From assembly GCA_002683195.1 (NCBI GenBank), contig NYSW01000039.1, positions 43,390 through 58,286 of the forward strand: DNA of 14,897 nucleotides, given 5' to 3'. The stretch comes from Phycisphaerae bacterium (lineage in GTDB: Bacteria > Planctomycetota > Phycisphaerae > Phycisphaerales > SM1A02). The notes under the pieces were generated by a model that saw nothing but the letters and a program-made list of their open reading frames with translations, did not search any database and was not told the origin of the DNA. The position numbers and the translations under genes are program-made. Numbering within the stretch: the first letter of the stretch is position 1; every line of letters starts with the position of its first letter. Below, one piece after another: positions 5,482-14,004 of this stretch.

Positions 5482-6228
5482 ATGTCCGTTTCTCCATCCT
5501 GTTTCCTGCCGACGATCTTGCTGGTGTCCGCGTTGGGATGCCAAGTGGTCGATCCCTCCGTCTCGGAATCCGGGACGACCGGCGGTTCGATTTTCGAGAT
5601 GGCTCCAGAGCCCGCGACCGAACCGCGACGCATCACCCTCGAAGGTGGCGTCGTGGTTTCGGTCGACGGAGGGCGAGTCGAAATTCCCGGCTGGATCGCG
5701 TTGTCCGAAGGATGGCTCGAAGTGGCGGCGTGCCGACAGGGCACCCGGGAACACGAGGCGATCGTGACCAGTGTGACGCTGCCGTCTGTGGTTCACTCCG
5801 GACTCCTGCTTGCCGGATTCACCCCCGGATCACCGGCCCGTTACCGAGTCGATGGGCCGCCGCTTGCGGCCACCGGTGACCCGATCGAAGTCGATTTGAT
5901 CTTTGAAGCCGACGGGCGACGAGTCACGCTGCCGCTCGGAGAGGCGATCGACGATGAACGAGGGGAGGCCACCCCTCGATGGGTCTTCGCAGGATCGGGT
6001 TTTCGTCCGAATCCGCCTTCGCTCGGTCCGGGCGAGTTCTACGTTGCGGACTACGCAGGGACTCTCGTGGGTCTGACGACCTTTGGTGACGAGATGATCG
6101 CCGCGGTCGAGGTTCGTTCGCCGGAGATCGGTGTGGATGCGCCGGTCTGGCAGATTCGTCCCGGAGTTCTACCCTCGGTCGGGACCCCGGTCACGATGGT
6201 CTTCCGACGACCGGATTCCAGCGACTGA
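5482..6228 (+). CDS. YdjY-domain lipoprotein of unknown function
   Basis: The 248-residue product has a short N-terminal hydrophobic segment ending in S-A-L-G-C, so Cys20 is a probable lipidation site (an imperfect but acceptable lipobox). A low-complexity linker follows, then a YdjY-like domain (about 60-215). Conserved stretches are G-W-L-E-V-A-A-C-R-Q-G-T-R-E-H-E (77-92), V-H-S-G-L-L-L-A-G-F-T-P-G (104-116), G-D-P-I-E-V-D-L-I-F (132-141), R-W-V-F-A-G-S-G-F (166-174) and A-D-Y-A-G-T-L-V-G-L-T-T-F (189-201). The domain recurs in planctomycete envelope proteins; its biochemical role is not established to my knowledge. The ATG at 5482 has AGGA 7 bases upstream. It is preceded by the unexplained terminator and meets ruvC tail to tail with one base between stop codons. 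No terminator is seen at that junction. Confidence 0.78.
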   Translation: MSVSPSCFLPTILLVSALGCQVVDPSVSESGTTGGSIFEMAPEPATEPRRITLEGGVVVSVDGGRVEIPGWIALSEGWLEVAACRQGTREHEAIVTSVTLPSVVHSGLLLAGFTPGSPARYRVDGPPLAATGDPIEVDLIFEADGRRVTLPLGEAIDDERGEATPRWVFAGSGFRPNPPSLGPGEFYVADYAGTLVGLTTFGDEMIAAVEVRSPEIGVDAPVWQIRPGVLPSVGTPVTMVFRRPDSSD

Positions 6229-6229
6229 A

Positions 6230-6733
6230 TCATTGGCCGGTGAGGCCGATGGTCGGATCATCCAGTCGATTGGCCGCGCAGAGCGCAATCGCGAGGGCGT
6301 CGGCGACGTCGGGGGGTTCCGGCGGCGCGGCCAGTCCGCAGCGACTGGCGATCGCCAGTTGCATCCTCGCCTTGTCCGCGGCGCCGTCGCCGGTCAGCGA
6401 CTTCTTGACCTGGGCTGGCGGATGCTCGACCACCTCGATTCCCTTCTGAGCGGCGGCCAGAAGGATCACGCCACGGCCGTGGGCCATCCTGACGCCGGTT
6501 GATGCTCGGTCAGGATGGGTGAACACCGTCTCCACCGCCACGAGTTCCGGGCTCAGGTCGGCGATGACGCTCGAGATGTCCTCGTGCAGTCTTCGAAGTC
6601 GGGCGGGCAGCGGAAGGTCGGTCGGTATTCGAAGAACGCCGCCTTCGATGATCTTCGGCTCTCCGGCGGCGGAGACTTCGACCACGCCGTAGCCGGTGAT
6701 TCGCAGGCCGGGGTCGACGCCAAGGATCCGCAT
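6230..6733 (-). CDS. ruvC: Holliday junction resolvase RuvC
   Basis: RuvC is a dimeric Mg-dependent endonuclease that cuts Holliday junctions after RuvAB branch migration, completing recombinational repair. The 167-residue length fits (E. coli RuvC is 173). The four catalytic acids are present: Asp7 in G-V-D-P-G, Glu68 in V-A-V-E-T-V-F, and Asp142/Asp145 in P-P-D-V-A-D-A-L-A. The basic V-K-K-S-L-T-G-D-G-A-A-D-K (109-121) matches the family's DNA-binding segment. The frame is open to 6832, but the ATG at 6733 puts M-R-I-L-G-V-D-P-G at the N-terminus as in the family, and the longer form would overlap the upstream ATPase gene. ruvA and ruvB are not in the window. It lies 29 bases after the ABC ATPase gene, so the two are probably co-transcribed. 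Confidence 0.95.
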   Translation of the reverse strand: MRILGVDPGLRITGYGVVEVSAAGEPKIIEGGVLRIPTDLPLPARLRRLHEDISSVIADLSPELVAVETVFTHPDRASTGVRMAHGRGVILLAAAQKGIEVVEHPPAQVKKSLTGDGAADKARMQLAIASRCGLAAPPEPPDVADALAIALCAANRLDDPTIGLTGQ

Positions 6734-6762
6734 GGTTCGTTTCCGAGGGCCTCGGCCCGGCT

Positions 6763-7518
6763 TCAGGAGGCGATGCCGCCCGCGATGTCGCTCGAAATCT
6801 CGCCGTCGGTCAAGCGAACGATTCGTTGGCATCGTTCGGCGACCGCGTCATCGTGGGTGACCATGATCACGGTCAGGCCGGCCTGGTGAAGATCATCGAA
6901 AAGCGAGAGGATCGATTCGCCGGTGCGGCTGTCCAGATTTCCGGTGGGTTCGTCAGCCATGAGGATGGCGGGGTTGGTCACCAGCGATCGTGCGATGGCC
7001 ACGCGCTGCTGTTGTCCGCCGGAGAGTTCGCTCGGGCGGTGGCCGAGCCGATCGGAGAGTCCGACCAGCTCCAACTTCGACTTGGCGAGTTCGAGTCGTT
7101 GGGTTCGCGAGAAACCCTGGTAGAAGAGCGGCACTTCGACGTTCTCGACGATCGTGAGTTCGCTGATCAGATTGAATGCCTGAAAGACGAAGCCGATTCG
7201 ACGTCCCCGAGCCCGACTCAAGGCCTTGTCTTCGAGGGTCGAGACGTCGAGGTCGTCCAGAAAATAGTGCCCTTCGGTCGGTCGGTCGAGGCAGCCAAGG
7301 ATGTTCATCAGCGTGCTCTTCCCGCTTCCGCTCGAACCCATGATGGCGCAGTACTGGCCCGTGGGAATCGAGAGGTCGATTCCCCGAAGGGCCTCGACCA
7401 GAATCGACCCGTCGGGTTTGAAGTAGTGCTTCTTGATCCCTTCCAGGCGCACCGTCACCACGGGGTCGGCATGCTGAGGCTGGGAGGGCGCGTCGGGATT
7501 GGCAGATGGAGCTTTCAC
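6763..7518 (-). CDS. MacB/LolD-type ABC transporter ATP-binding protein
   Basis: This 251-residue nucleotide-binding subunit has all the motifs: Walker [10 protein letters not shown] (61-69), Q-loop F-V-F-Q-A-F-N-L (110-117), signature L-S-G-G-Q-Q-Q-R (165-172), Walker B I-L-M-A-D-E-P (185-191, catalytic Glu190), D-loop G-N-L-D (193-196) and switch His222 in V-T-H-D. The pattern R-I-G-F-V-F-Q-x-F-N-L-I plus A-D-E-P-T-G-N-L-D is typical of the MacB/LolD/FtsE-like group. These partner with permeases having a large extracytoplasmic domain and drive lipoprotein release or efflux by mechanical transmission. No permease is adjacent: ruvC is downstream and trpE diverges upstream. The start is GTG, without a strong ribosome site; the first 20 residues are Pro/Ala-rich and not part of the domain, so the exact start is uncertain. 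Confidence 0.9.
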   Translation of the reverse strand: MKAPSANPDAPSQPQHADPVVTVRLEGIKKHYFKPDGSILVEALRGIDLSIPTGQYCAIMGSSGSGKSTLMNILGCLDRPTEGHYFLDDLDVSTLEDKALSRARGRRIGFVFQAFNLISELTIVENVEVPLFYQGFSRTQRLELAKSKLELVGLSDRLGHRPSELSGGQQQRVAIARSLVTNPAILMADEPTGNLDSRTGESILSLFDDLHQAGLTVIMVTHDDAVAERCQRIVRLTDGEISSDIAGGIAS

Positions 7519-7621
7519 GCCCCGAGTGTAGTCGGGTGTCGACTTCGGACGCCGGTTCCGTTGCCGGGGTCGATTAGACTCGGGCCACGTCTCGGCCCAA
7601 CCCGGTGTTCGGAGTCCCCCC

Positions 7622-9190
7622 GTGCCAGAGTCCAGTCAACCGCCGAATGAAGAGTCACCCCGTTCGGTTCAGGTCATTCGGCGGATCTTCGCCGATCAGC
7701 TCACGCCCGTTCTGGCCTACCGCCGGCTGGTGGCACCGGATGATCGAACCGCTCCGAGTTTCCTCTTCGAATCCGTGGAGCAGGGGGGAGGGGTCGGCCG
7801 TCATTCGCTGGTCGGGGTCCGACCGCGGCTGGAGTTGATCGGGCGTGGTGCCTCGCTTCTGACCCTGGAGCACCCGGCGGATGGCGGGGCACCGGCCGAG
7901 CATCGTCATGATGGCCGGGATCCGTTCGAACTGGTGCGGGAGCTCCGAGCTCGAGCGGCTCCGGTCCGCATGATCGGCGACGGTCGCCCTCCATCCGCGT
8001 TCCGGGCCGGGTTCGTCGGGTTTGCCGGCTACGACACGGCTCGGTGGGCGGAACCCGCGAAGCTGCCGTTCGACGAAGCTCCGCGGGACGACCGTGACCT
8101 GCCCGACATGCACCTGGGGCTCTACGGCCGAGTACTGGTCTTCGACCACGTCGCCAAGACCGTTCATGTGGTCGCGACCGAGTTGATCGCGGATCATCCG
8201 AATGAGCAGGCGGCCGCCGAAGCTGCCGCGCGAGCCGCGGATGAACTCATCGGCACGGTCACCGACGATGCGGTGCATCTGGCCCCCGGGGCGATCGATC
8301 TCGATCTGGAACGCCCACCGGCGGCACCCGAGGTCTCGACCATGTCCCGGGCGGAGTTCGAGGCTGCCGTCCGGACGACCCAGGAGTACATCGCGGCGGG
8401 CGATGCCTTCCAAGTGGTTCTCAGTCAACGATTCGAACGAACGACGGCGGCCGATCCGTTCGACCTGTACCGAGCGCTTCGGATCGTGAACCCTTCGCCC
8501 TATCAGATTTATCTTCAGGCCCGGGGCTGCATGCTGGTCGCGGCCAGCCCAGAGATTCTCTGTCGGGTTCGAGGACGCGAAGTGGTGAATCGCCCCCTCG
8601 CGGGTACCCGGAAGCGGGGGCGGGACGACGCTGAAGATCGGGCGCTTGAGGCCGAACTTCTGGCGGACGAGAAAGAGCGAGCCGAACACGTCATGCTGGT
8701 CGATCTCGGGCGGAACGACCTCGGCCGGATCTGTGATCCCGGATCGATTGCGCTGGAGCAGGTGATGCAGGTGGAGCGGTACAGCCACGTCATGCACATC
8801 GGATCCGTGGTCACCGGGCGATTGCGAGACGGCGTCGACGATCTGGATGCGCTACGGGCGACCCTGCCGGTAGGCACGGTGAGCGGGGCGCCGAAGATCC
8901 GGGCGATGCAGATCATCGACGAACTCGAGCCGGTCCGACGCGGCCCGTATGCCGGAGGAATCGGAGCGATCGATCTTGAGGGTGATCTCGACATCGCGAT
9001 CGCCCTGCGGACCATGGTGGTGCCGACGGGATGCGGATCGGCCCCGTGGACGATTCATCTGCAGGCCGGCGCGGGCGTGGTGCTTGATTCGGATCCCGCG
9101 GCGGAGTGGCAGGAGACGGTGAACAAGGCTGCGGGGTTGGGGCGAGCCATCGATCTCGCCGAATCGGCCTTCGGCCCCCGACCTCGCTGA
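7622..9190 (+). CDS. trpE: Anthranilate synthase component I
   Basis: TrpE makes anthranilate from chorismate, the first committed step to tryptophan, using ammonia from the TrpG glutaminase. The 522 residues fit the family. Chorismate-enzyme motifs are P-L-A-G-T-R (325-330), D-E-K-E-R-A-E-H-V-M-L-V-D-L-G-R-N-D (349-366), G-T-V-S-G-A-P-K-I-R-A-M (418-429), Y-A-G-G (443-446) and A-G-A-G-V-V-x-D-S-D-P (482-492). N-terminally, F-E-S-V-E-Q (49-54) corresponds to the L-L-E-S element that binds feedback tryptophan, and its serine (Ser51) is kept, so inhibition by tryptophan is plausible. The start is GTG at 7622, with GGAG 7 bases upstream. The 103-base spacer to the divergent ATPase has a GC hairpin (7582-7586 with 7594-7598) but no TGG codons or T-run, so there is no classical trp attenuator. 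No trpG or other trp gene adjoins. Confidence 0.95.
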   Translation: MPESSQPPNEESPRSVQVIRRIFADQLTPVLAYRRLVAPDDRTAPSFLFESVEQGGGVGRHSLVGVRPRLELIGRGASLLTLEHPADGGAPAEHRHDGRDPFELVRELRARAAPVRMIGDGRPPSAFRAGFVGFAGYDTARWAEPAKLPFDEAPRDDRDLPDMHLGLYGRVLVFDHVAKTVHVVATELIADHPNEQAAAEAAARAADELIGTVTDDAVHLAPGAIDLDLERPPAAPEVSTMSRAEFEAAVRTTQEYIAAGDAFQVVLSQRFERTTAADPFDLYRALRIVNPSPYQIYLQARGCMLVAASPEILCRVRGREVVNRPLAGTRKRGRDDAEDRALEAELLADEKERAEHVMLVDLGRNDLGRICDPGSIALEQVMQVERYSHVMHIGSVVTGRLRDGVDDLDALRATLPVGTVSGAPKIRAMQIIDELEPVRRGPYAGGIGAIDLEGDLDIAIALRTMVVPTGCGSAPWTIHLQAGAGVVLDSDPAAEWQETVNKAAGLGRAIDLAESAFGPRPR

Positions 9191-9201
9191 TCACCCTTCG
9201 T

Positions 9202-10164
9202 TCAGGCGTCCCCGGTCGATCCGGGTTCGGATGGCGATTCCGGTTCCAGCGGAATCGATTCGGTATTCACCGGGCGGAGCCGAGTCGGCTTCACGACTCG
9301 TCCCCCCTGAAAGTGAATCCAAGCCCCGCCGATGCGGGTGGTGGTCGGCCCGCGGCGTCCATGTTCGACGTGGTCGTCGAGGAACACCAACTGGATCCCG
9401 GTGATCAGGACCCTTGTCAGGTGGGCGGCGATGGCGCTGGCGATCAGAGAGATGACCGCCAACACGATCACCGTGACCTGAATGGTCGGGGTCGAAGCAT
9501 TCGGATTCGCGATGCTCGTGAACATCAGGACCAGCACGGCGAAGGACACGACGCCGGCGAGTAACGTCGCGGAGATCGCCGCCACGCCTGTGAATCGCAT
9601 CAACGGATCATCAAGCCGTCGGGCCAGGCGGATTCCGGTGATCGTGGGACTCAGGAGTCCTGCGACACCGGCGAGCGACCAGGCGGCCAATGCGGGCGGA
9701 AGGGCGAGGGTCGACAGGTTGCCGGTCATCACCAGCGTGAGGATCACGATCGTGGACCAGGCCATGAGCGGTTCGACGATGGTGGGTAGGCGCATGGACC
9801 GCTCGAATCCGATGTCGTCGAACCGTCGAAGCGGACTTCGACGGAATTTCATCCACCCTGCGACCCGTGCGAGTGTGCCCATCGCCACCAACAACATCAC
9901 CACCTGGGCACAGGCCGGAACCAGCATCAGTCCCGACATCGGCGCCGCGGAAAACCAGGCGCAGAATGCCAACGACTTCAGCCCGCTGCGGGTGAAGGCC
10001 GCCTCCGGCTCAAGTCGTGACGGGTCATCCGGCCAGATGGTGTTGGAGGCCAGAGAACAACCGCATTCCGGACAGTGTTCGGATCTTCCGGAACCTCTGA
10101 GGTCGTACTGGCACCCACCGCATCGGGGGCCGAGGCTCGGGGAGCTGGCGGAATCGGGGCTCAT
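9202..10164 (-). CDS. Multi-pass membrane protein with N-terminal zinc ribbon
   Basis: The 320-residue protein begins with a probable zinc ribbon, C15-x2-C18...C31-x2-C34, within R-C-G-G-C-Q-Y-D-L-R-G and C-P-E-C-G. I recall this signature from many Phycisphaerae membrane proteins. Hydrophobic stretches at about 66-104, 134-150, 154-175, 192-216 and 228-250 suggest five or six membrane helices. The last 60 residues are polar, end in a Glu/Pro/Ser-rich tail and are probably cytoplasmic or disordered. I recognise no catalytic motif and assign no function. The ATG at 10164 is preceded by a purine-rich stretch (AAGGAAGG, about 10 bases away). The stop lies 11 bases from that of trpE, which converges on it. 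A 253-base divergent spacer separates its start from the protease gene. The ribbon is a shared family mark rather than proof of DNA binding. Confidence 0.75.
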   Translation of the reverse strand: MSPDSASSPSLGPRCGGCQYDLRGSGRSEHCPECGCSLASNTIWPDDPSRLEPEAAFTRSGLKSLAFCAWFSAAPMSGLMLVPACAQVVMLLVAMGTLARVAGWMKFRRSPLRRFDDIGFERSMRLPTIVEPLMAWSTIVILTLVMTGNLSTLALPPALAAWSLAGVAGLLSPTITGIRLARRLDDPLMRFTGVAAISATLLAGVVSFAVLVLMFTSIANPNASTPTIQVTVIVLAVISLIASAIAAHLTRVLITGIQLVFLDDHVEHGRRGPTTTRIGGAWIHFQGGRVVKPTRLRPVNTESIPLEPESPSEPGSTGDA

Positions 10165-10417
10165 TTCGGAGACACCTTCCTTTCGGAGGTCCGGTGAATC
10201 GGGGCGAGTGGAAAAGACGCGGCCGTCTGATAAGAAACCGGGATTTCAAGCCTCTCCGAACTTTCCGGCCCCGATACGGTATGAGAAGTCAGTCCTCCGG
10301 TCCTGATTGGATCGGAAGCTCCGTCCGGCCGATTGAAAACGGTCGGGTCCATTCAGATCCGGGTCTTCACCCTCCGGAACTCGTTTCCGGGACTCCAACC
10401 TCTGGGATCCTCCGACC

Positions 10418-12709
10418 ATGTCGAGTCCGAGCCTCGCCCGTTCTTTTCGCCTTTCGTTTTCCGTCGCGGCCACGGTCCTGGTGACCGCCTTCGCGGGCGC
10501 CGGGTCGTTCGAAGAAAAGGTCGATCCCCCGAGCGTGATCGTGCCTGAGGGACTCGATGCCTGGCGATCGGGAGTCTGGGAGGCGGCGTTGGAGGGTCGC
10601 ACCGGCGAGATGATGGAATACCTCGATGCGATTCCGGGGGAAGCGGATCCCGATCGTGCCGAGGCGCTTCGTGCCGCGATGAAGGCTCGCGACGGCCACG
10701 CCGCCGAGACCAATGAGGACCGGGCCGAGGGTCGCAGGGAGGCGTCGAAGAAGATCGCCGAAGCCCTGGAGTCTGGAAACCTGACCGAGGCCCTCACCGG
10801 TGCGGTCGAACTGCAGACCCTCTCCGATGACTGGGAGGCAGTCCTTGCGGAACCGGAGATCGTGACCCTGATCCAGACCGCCGAAGACCGAGAAGCCGAG
10901 GCACGAACTCTCGGGGACTGGCTCTTCGTCCAGGAGATTCTCTTCCGACTGCGCACGCTGCACGAGGACACCGACTTCAAGGAACTGCATCAGTCATACG
11001 ACCGTCGACTCGATGAAGTGAACCGCAGAATCGGTCTTCTCGCCCGATACGCGCCTCGTTCGCTCCACGATCTCCGAGGCCGGCAGATGTCGAGGCTCGA
11101 GCCGGACGAGGAATTCCCTGAATTCAACGAAGCCTTCGCGGAGGACTGGAAGGTTCCGCTCAACGGCATCACGGAGCGAATGCTCCGGTCCGCGTTGCGG
11201 ATCGGTGCAACCCAGCACATCTCAGACTGCGGCTGGAAACCCCTGCTCGACGGCGGACTTGAGGCGATCGAGATCTTCGCCTCCACGGATCAACTGGTCG
11301 AGAACTTCCCCGGCCTCGCGGACCGCGAGAAGGCCGATGCCTGGCTCGAGATCGTGCGGCGGGAGCGGGCGCGGTTGGCGGAGATTCCCGAAGACGAGGT
11401 GACTCGTCGGGACTACCACCGGATTCTCCCGGAGCTCATGCGGGCCAACCCCCGGACGATCGACGTTCCCGAGGCCGTGGTCCTCCGTGAATTCGGCGAA
11501 GGCGCCACCTATCGCCTCGAAGACATCTACGAGGATCAGTACACCCAGATGATCTGGCCGGAGCAACTGCGACGATTCCAGCAGCAGGTCCAGGGCGACT
11601 TCGTCGGCGTCGGCATCCTCATTCGCCACGACGACAAGCGGGAGTTGATGGTCCAGAACCCGCTGGAAGGTTCGCCCGCGTCCCGAGCCGGGATCGAGGA
11701 GCAGGATCGCATCGTCGAGGTCGATGGTGTGCCGACCACGGGCTGGAGTCTCACCCGCGCCGTGGATGAGATCACTGGTCCTCGTGGCGAGGAAGTCGTT
11801 CTCTCCATTGCGCGTGAGGGGGAAGAGGAGACCGTGGACGTGCCGATCGTCCGTGATCGAATCAAGATCCGCTCCGTGAACGGCTGGTACAAGAAGTCGC
11901 TCGACGAAGAGGGAACGCCGGAATGGGATTGGTGGGTCGATCGTGAAGAAGGCATCGGTTACGTCCGGCTGACTTCGTTCAATGACGACAGTTTCGACGA
12001 CTTCCTCGATGCGCTCGGGCAGATGCAGGCGGATCGGTCGATCGAGGGACTGGTGCTCGACCTGCGCTTCAATCCCGGGGGCCTGCTCGAGAGCGCCATC
12101 CGCTTCTCGAATCTCTTCGTGTCCGAGGGAAGGATCGTGTCGTGTGAAGACCGCGACGGACAGACGGTGTGGGCGCGTCCAGCCCAGCGGCAACTCGCCT
12201 TCCTCGAAGGAAAGCCTCTCGTGGTGCTGGTGAACCCCGGCTCCGCCAGTGCCAGTGAGATCGTCTCTGGTTGTCTCCAGGCCCACGGGGCGGCGGTGGT
12301 GGTCGGCGAACGTTCCTTCGGCAAGGGAAGCGTGCAGACCGTGCACGATGTCTCCGATCCCCAGGGCGGGCCCGCGGCCTTCAAGATCACCAATCAGTAC
12401 TACGCCCTGCCGCCCGCGCCCGGAGAGGAGCGGGGGAGACTGGTTCACAAGATGCCGGGTTCGACGGACTGGGGTGTCAATCCCGGCGTGACGGTCGAAA
12501 TGACCCCGGATCAGACCCAGGAGGCCTACGAACTTCGTCGCAAGAGCGATCTGATCGCCGACTGGGATGAGGATCGTGATCCGGGTGAGCGGCCCCGGCC
12601 TGAAGGCCTGCTGGAGGACGGAATCGACGCTCAGTTGGAAACCGCCATCCTGATTCTCAAGGCGAGGCTCCTCCCTTCCGCCGGCAAGCCAAGGGTCGCC
12701 GCCGGCTGA
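10418..12709 (+). CDS. Exported S41-family C-terminal processing protease with PDZ domain
   Basis: The 763-residue protein has a signal peptide (about 1-29; cleavage around A-G-A-G-S) and a long, charged, mostly helical N-terminal region (30-390). A PDZ domain follows (about 395-470; V-G-V-G-I-L-I-R-H and G-S-P-A-S-R-A-G-I), then the S41 peptidase core (about 505-695). Core marks are G-Y-V-R-L-T-S-F (514-521), L-V-L-D-L-R-F-N-P-G-G-L-L (545-557), the nucleophile block P-G-S-A-S-A-S-E-I (607-615, Ser611 by spacing to E. coli Prc) and G-E-R-S-F-G-K-G-S-V-Q-T (630-641, Lys636). Ser611 and Lys636 form the Ser/Lys dyad, 25 residues apart as in Prc. Such enzymes cleave envelope proteins from their C-termini, with the PDZ domain gating the active site. 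The large N-terminal region makes it closer to Prc in size than to CtpA (about 400-480). The spacer 10165-10417 has a small hairpin (10374-10379 with 10385-10390) before the gene but no clear promoter. Confidence 0.92.
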   Translation: MSSPSLARSFRLSFSVAATVLVTAFAGAGSFEEKVDPPSVIVPEGLDAWRSGVWEAALEGRTGEMMEYLDAIPGEADPDRAEALRAAMKARDGHAAETNEDRAEGRREASKKIAEALESGNLTEALTGAVELQTLSDDWEAVLAEPEIVTLIQTAEDREAEARTLGDWLFVQEILFRLRTLHEDTDFKELHQSYDRRLDEVNRRIGLLARYAPRSLHDLRGRQMSRLEPDEEFPEFNEAFAEDWKVPLNGITERMLRSALRIGATQHISDCGWKPLLDGGLEAIEIFASTDQLVENFPGLADREKADAWLEIVRRERARLAEIPEDEVTRRDYHRILPELMRANPRTIDVPEAVVLREFGEGATYRLEDIYEDQYTQMIWPEQLRRFQQQVQGDFVGVGILIRHDDKRELMVQNPLEGSPASRAGIEEQDRIVEVDGVPTTGWSLTRAVDEITGPRGEEVVLSIAREGEEETVDVPIVRDRIKIRSVNGWYKKSLDEEGTPEWDWWVDREEGIGYVRLTSFNDDSFDDFLDALGQMQADRSIEGLVLDLRFNPGGLLESAIRFSNLFVSEGRIVSCEDRDGQTVWARPAQRQLAFLEGKPLVVLVNPGSASASEIVSGCLQAHGAAVVVGERSFGKGSVQTVHDVSDPQGGPAAFKITNQYYALPPAPGEERGRLVHKMPGSTDWGVNPGVTVEMTPDQTQEAYELRRKSDLIADWDEDRDPGERPRPEGLLEDGIDAQLETAILILKARLLPSAGKPRVAAG

Positions 12710-12806
12710 ACACGCCCTCCCGGGGTCGTGAGGTGGGTCGGATTTCAGGAAATGAGTGCGAACGGGAAGTCCGGGATTCGTGAAGGGTGTTCCACTCTCA
12801 AGGTGG

Positions 12807-12835
12807 TTGCCCAATGGGCGTGGGACCGCCATAAT
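12807..12835 (+). promoter_or_regulatory. Sigma-70-like promoter of the pyruvate dehydrogenase genes
   Basis: TTGCCC (12807-12812) and CATAAT (12830-12835) are separated by the ideal 17 bases, matching consensus at 4 of 6 and 5 of 6 positions. Transcription would start near 12842, about 50 bases before the pdhA ATG. A short dyad GCCC-AAT-GGGC (12809-12819) overlaps the -35 box and could be a repressor site or chance. This is the most convincing promoter in the window. Confidence 0.6.
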
Positions 12836-12891
12836 TGACGATCCTCGGCCTTGGGCCCTGATGACCGAATCCCCTCCTCCCGGAGAAATGG

Positions 12892-14004
12892 ATGTCTGCT
12901 GTGACCGATACCGCACGTGCTGCCTCGGGTGGCCGTCGGCCTCTGGCCGATCGTACTGCCGCCACCCCTGAGCAACTTCACGAATGGCTGCGCCAGATGT
13001 TGCTCATTCGGGAGTTCGAGGTCCGCACCATGCAGGCCTATCAGGACAAGAAGATCGGGGGCTTCTGTCACATCTACATCGGGCAGGAAGCCGTGGCCGT
13101 GGGGTGCACGGGCGCCGTCGAGCACGAGGATCCGATCGTCACCGCCTATCGCGATCACGGCCATGCACTGGCTCGTGGCATGGACCCCAAGTATTGCATG
13201 GCTGAAATGTTCGGCCGCATCGGTGGGTGTGCCAAGGGGAAGGGCGGGTCGATGCACATGTTCGACAAGCCCAACAACCTCTTCGGCGGGCACGGCATCG
13301 TCGGCGCCCAGACGCCACTGGGAACGGGGCTCGCCTTCGCCAACAAGTACATCGACGAGGTCATCGATGGCGGGAAGAATCGCCACGTCACCCTCTGCTT
13401 CCTCGGCGATGGTGCCCTGAACCAGGGCGGCTTCTACGAGGCGATGAATCTCGCCGGGCTCTTCGACATTCCGGTCATCTTCGTGGTGGAGAACAACGGT
13501 TACTCCATGGGGACGTCGATCGAGCGTGGAACCACGATGTCCCATCGCATCATCGCCAAGGGCGAAGGCTGTGGAATCAAGGGATACGAACTCGAGGGCA
13601 TGGACGTCATCGACGTCTACGAAGGTATGAAGGCCATCGCCGACACCTGCCGGGCCGAGAGTCGCCCGGCCATGGTCGACATTCGAACCTATCGATTCAA
13701 GGGACACTCGATGTCCGATCCGCGGAAGTACCGAACGCGGGAGGAGGAGGAGCACTGGGAGTCGGATGATCCGATCACCCTGCTTCGGGATCCGATGATC
13801 CAGGCCGGACTCCTCGACCTCGAGGAGTTCAAGTCGAGGAACCGGGACATCAAGACCCAGGTTCGTGAATCGATCCAATGGGCGGAAGCGTCGCCCGAAC
13901 CCGAGCTCTCCGAACTCTTCACCGACGTCTACGTCGAGAAGTTCGGACCCTACCTCGGCACCAGCATGCCTCAGATCGTCACCGATTCGGAAGGGAACCG
14001 ATGA
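12892..14004 (+). CDS. pdhA: Pyruvate dehydrogenase E1 component, alpha subunit
   Basis: This subunit of the alpha2-beta2 E1 enzyme binds thiamine diphosphate and decarboxylates pyruvate, passing the acetyl group to lipoyl-E2 for acetyl-CoA. In the 370 residues, Y-R-D-H-G-H (86-91), G-G-S-M-H-M-F (118-124) and the ThDP/Mg motif G-D-G-A-L-N-Q-G (172-179) ending in E-N-N (200-202) are all present. So is R-F-K-G-H-S-M-S-D-P (268-277), the loop that carries the regulatory phosphorylation serine in mitochondrial E1. The sequence reads as pyruvate rather than branched-chain dehydrogenase, by similarity to PdhA (moderately sure). GGAG sits 6 bases before the ATG at 12892. The first 25 residues are a variable leader without signal-peptide character. 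It overlaps pdhB by four bases (ATGA at 14001-14004), implying translational coupling. Confidence 0.94.
   Translation: MSAVTDTARAASGGRRPLADRTAATPEQLHEWLRQMLLIREFEVRTMQAYQDKKIGGFCHIYIGQEAVAVGCTGAVEHEDPIVTAYRDHGHALARGMDPKYCMAEMFGRIGGCAKGKGGSMHMFDKPNNLFGGHGIVGAQTPLGTGLAFANKYIDEVIDGGKNRHVTLCFLGDGALNQGGFYEAMNLAGLFDIPVIFVVENNGYSMGTSIERGTTMSHRIIAKGEGCGIKGYELEGMDVIDVYEGMKAIADTCRAESRPAMVDIRTYRFKGHSMSDPRKYRTREEEEHWESDDPITLLRDPMIQAGLLDLEEFKSRNRDIKTQVRESIQWAEASPEPELSELFTDVYVEKFGPYLGTSMPQIVTDSEGNR

Noticed and set aside
11222..12916. Minus-strand open frame of 564 codons opposite the S41 protease
   Set aside because: No motifs, composition typical of an antisense shadow, and the plus strand encodes an intact protease with its catalytic dyad.
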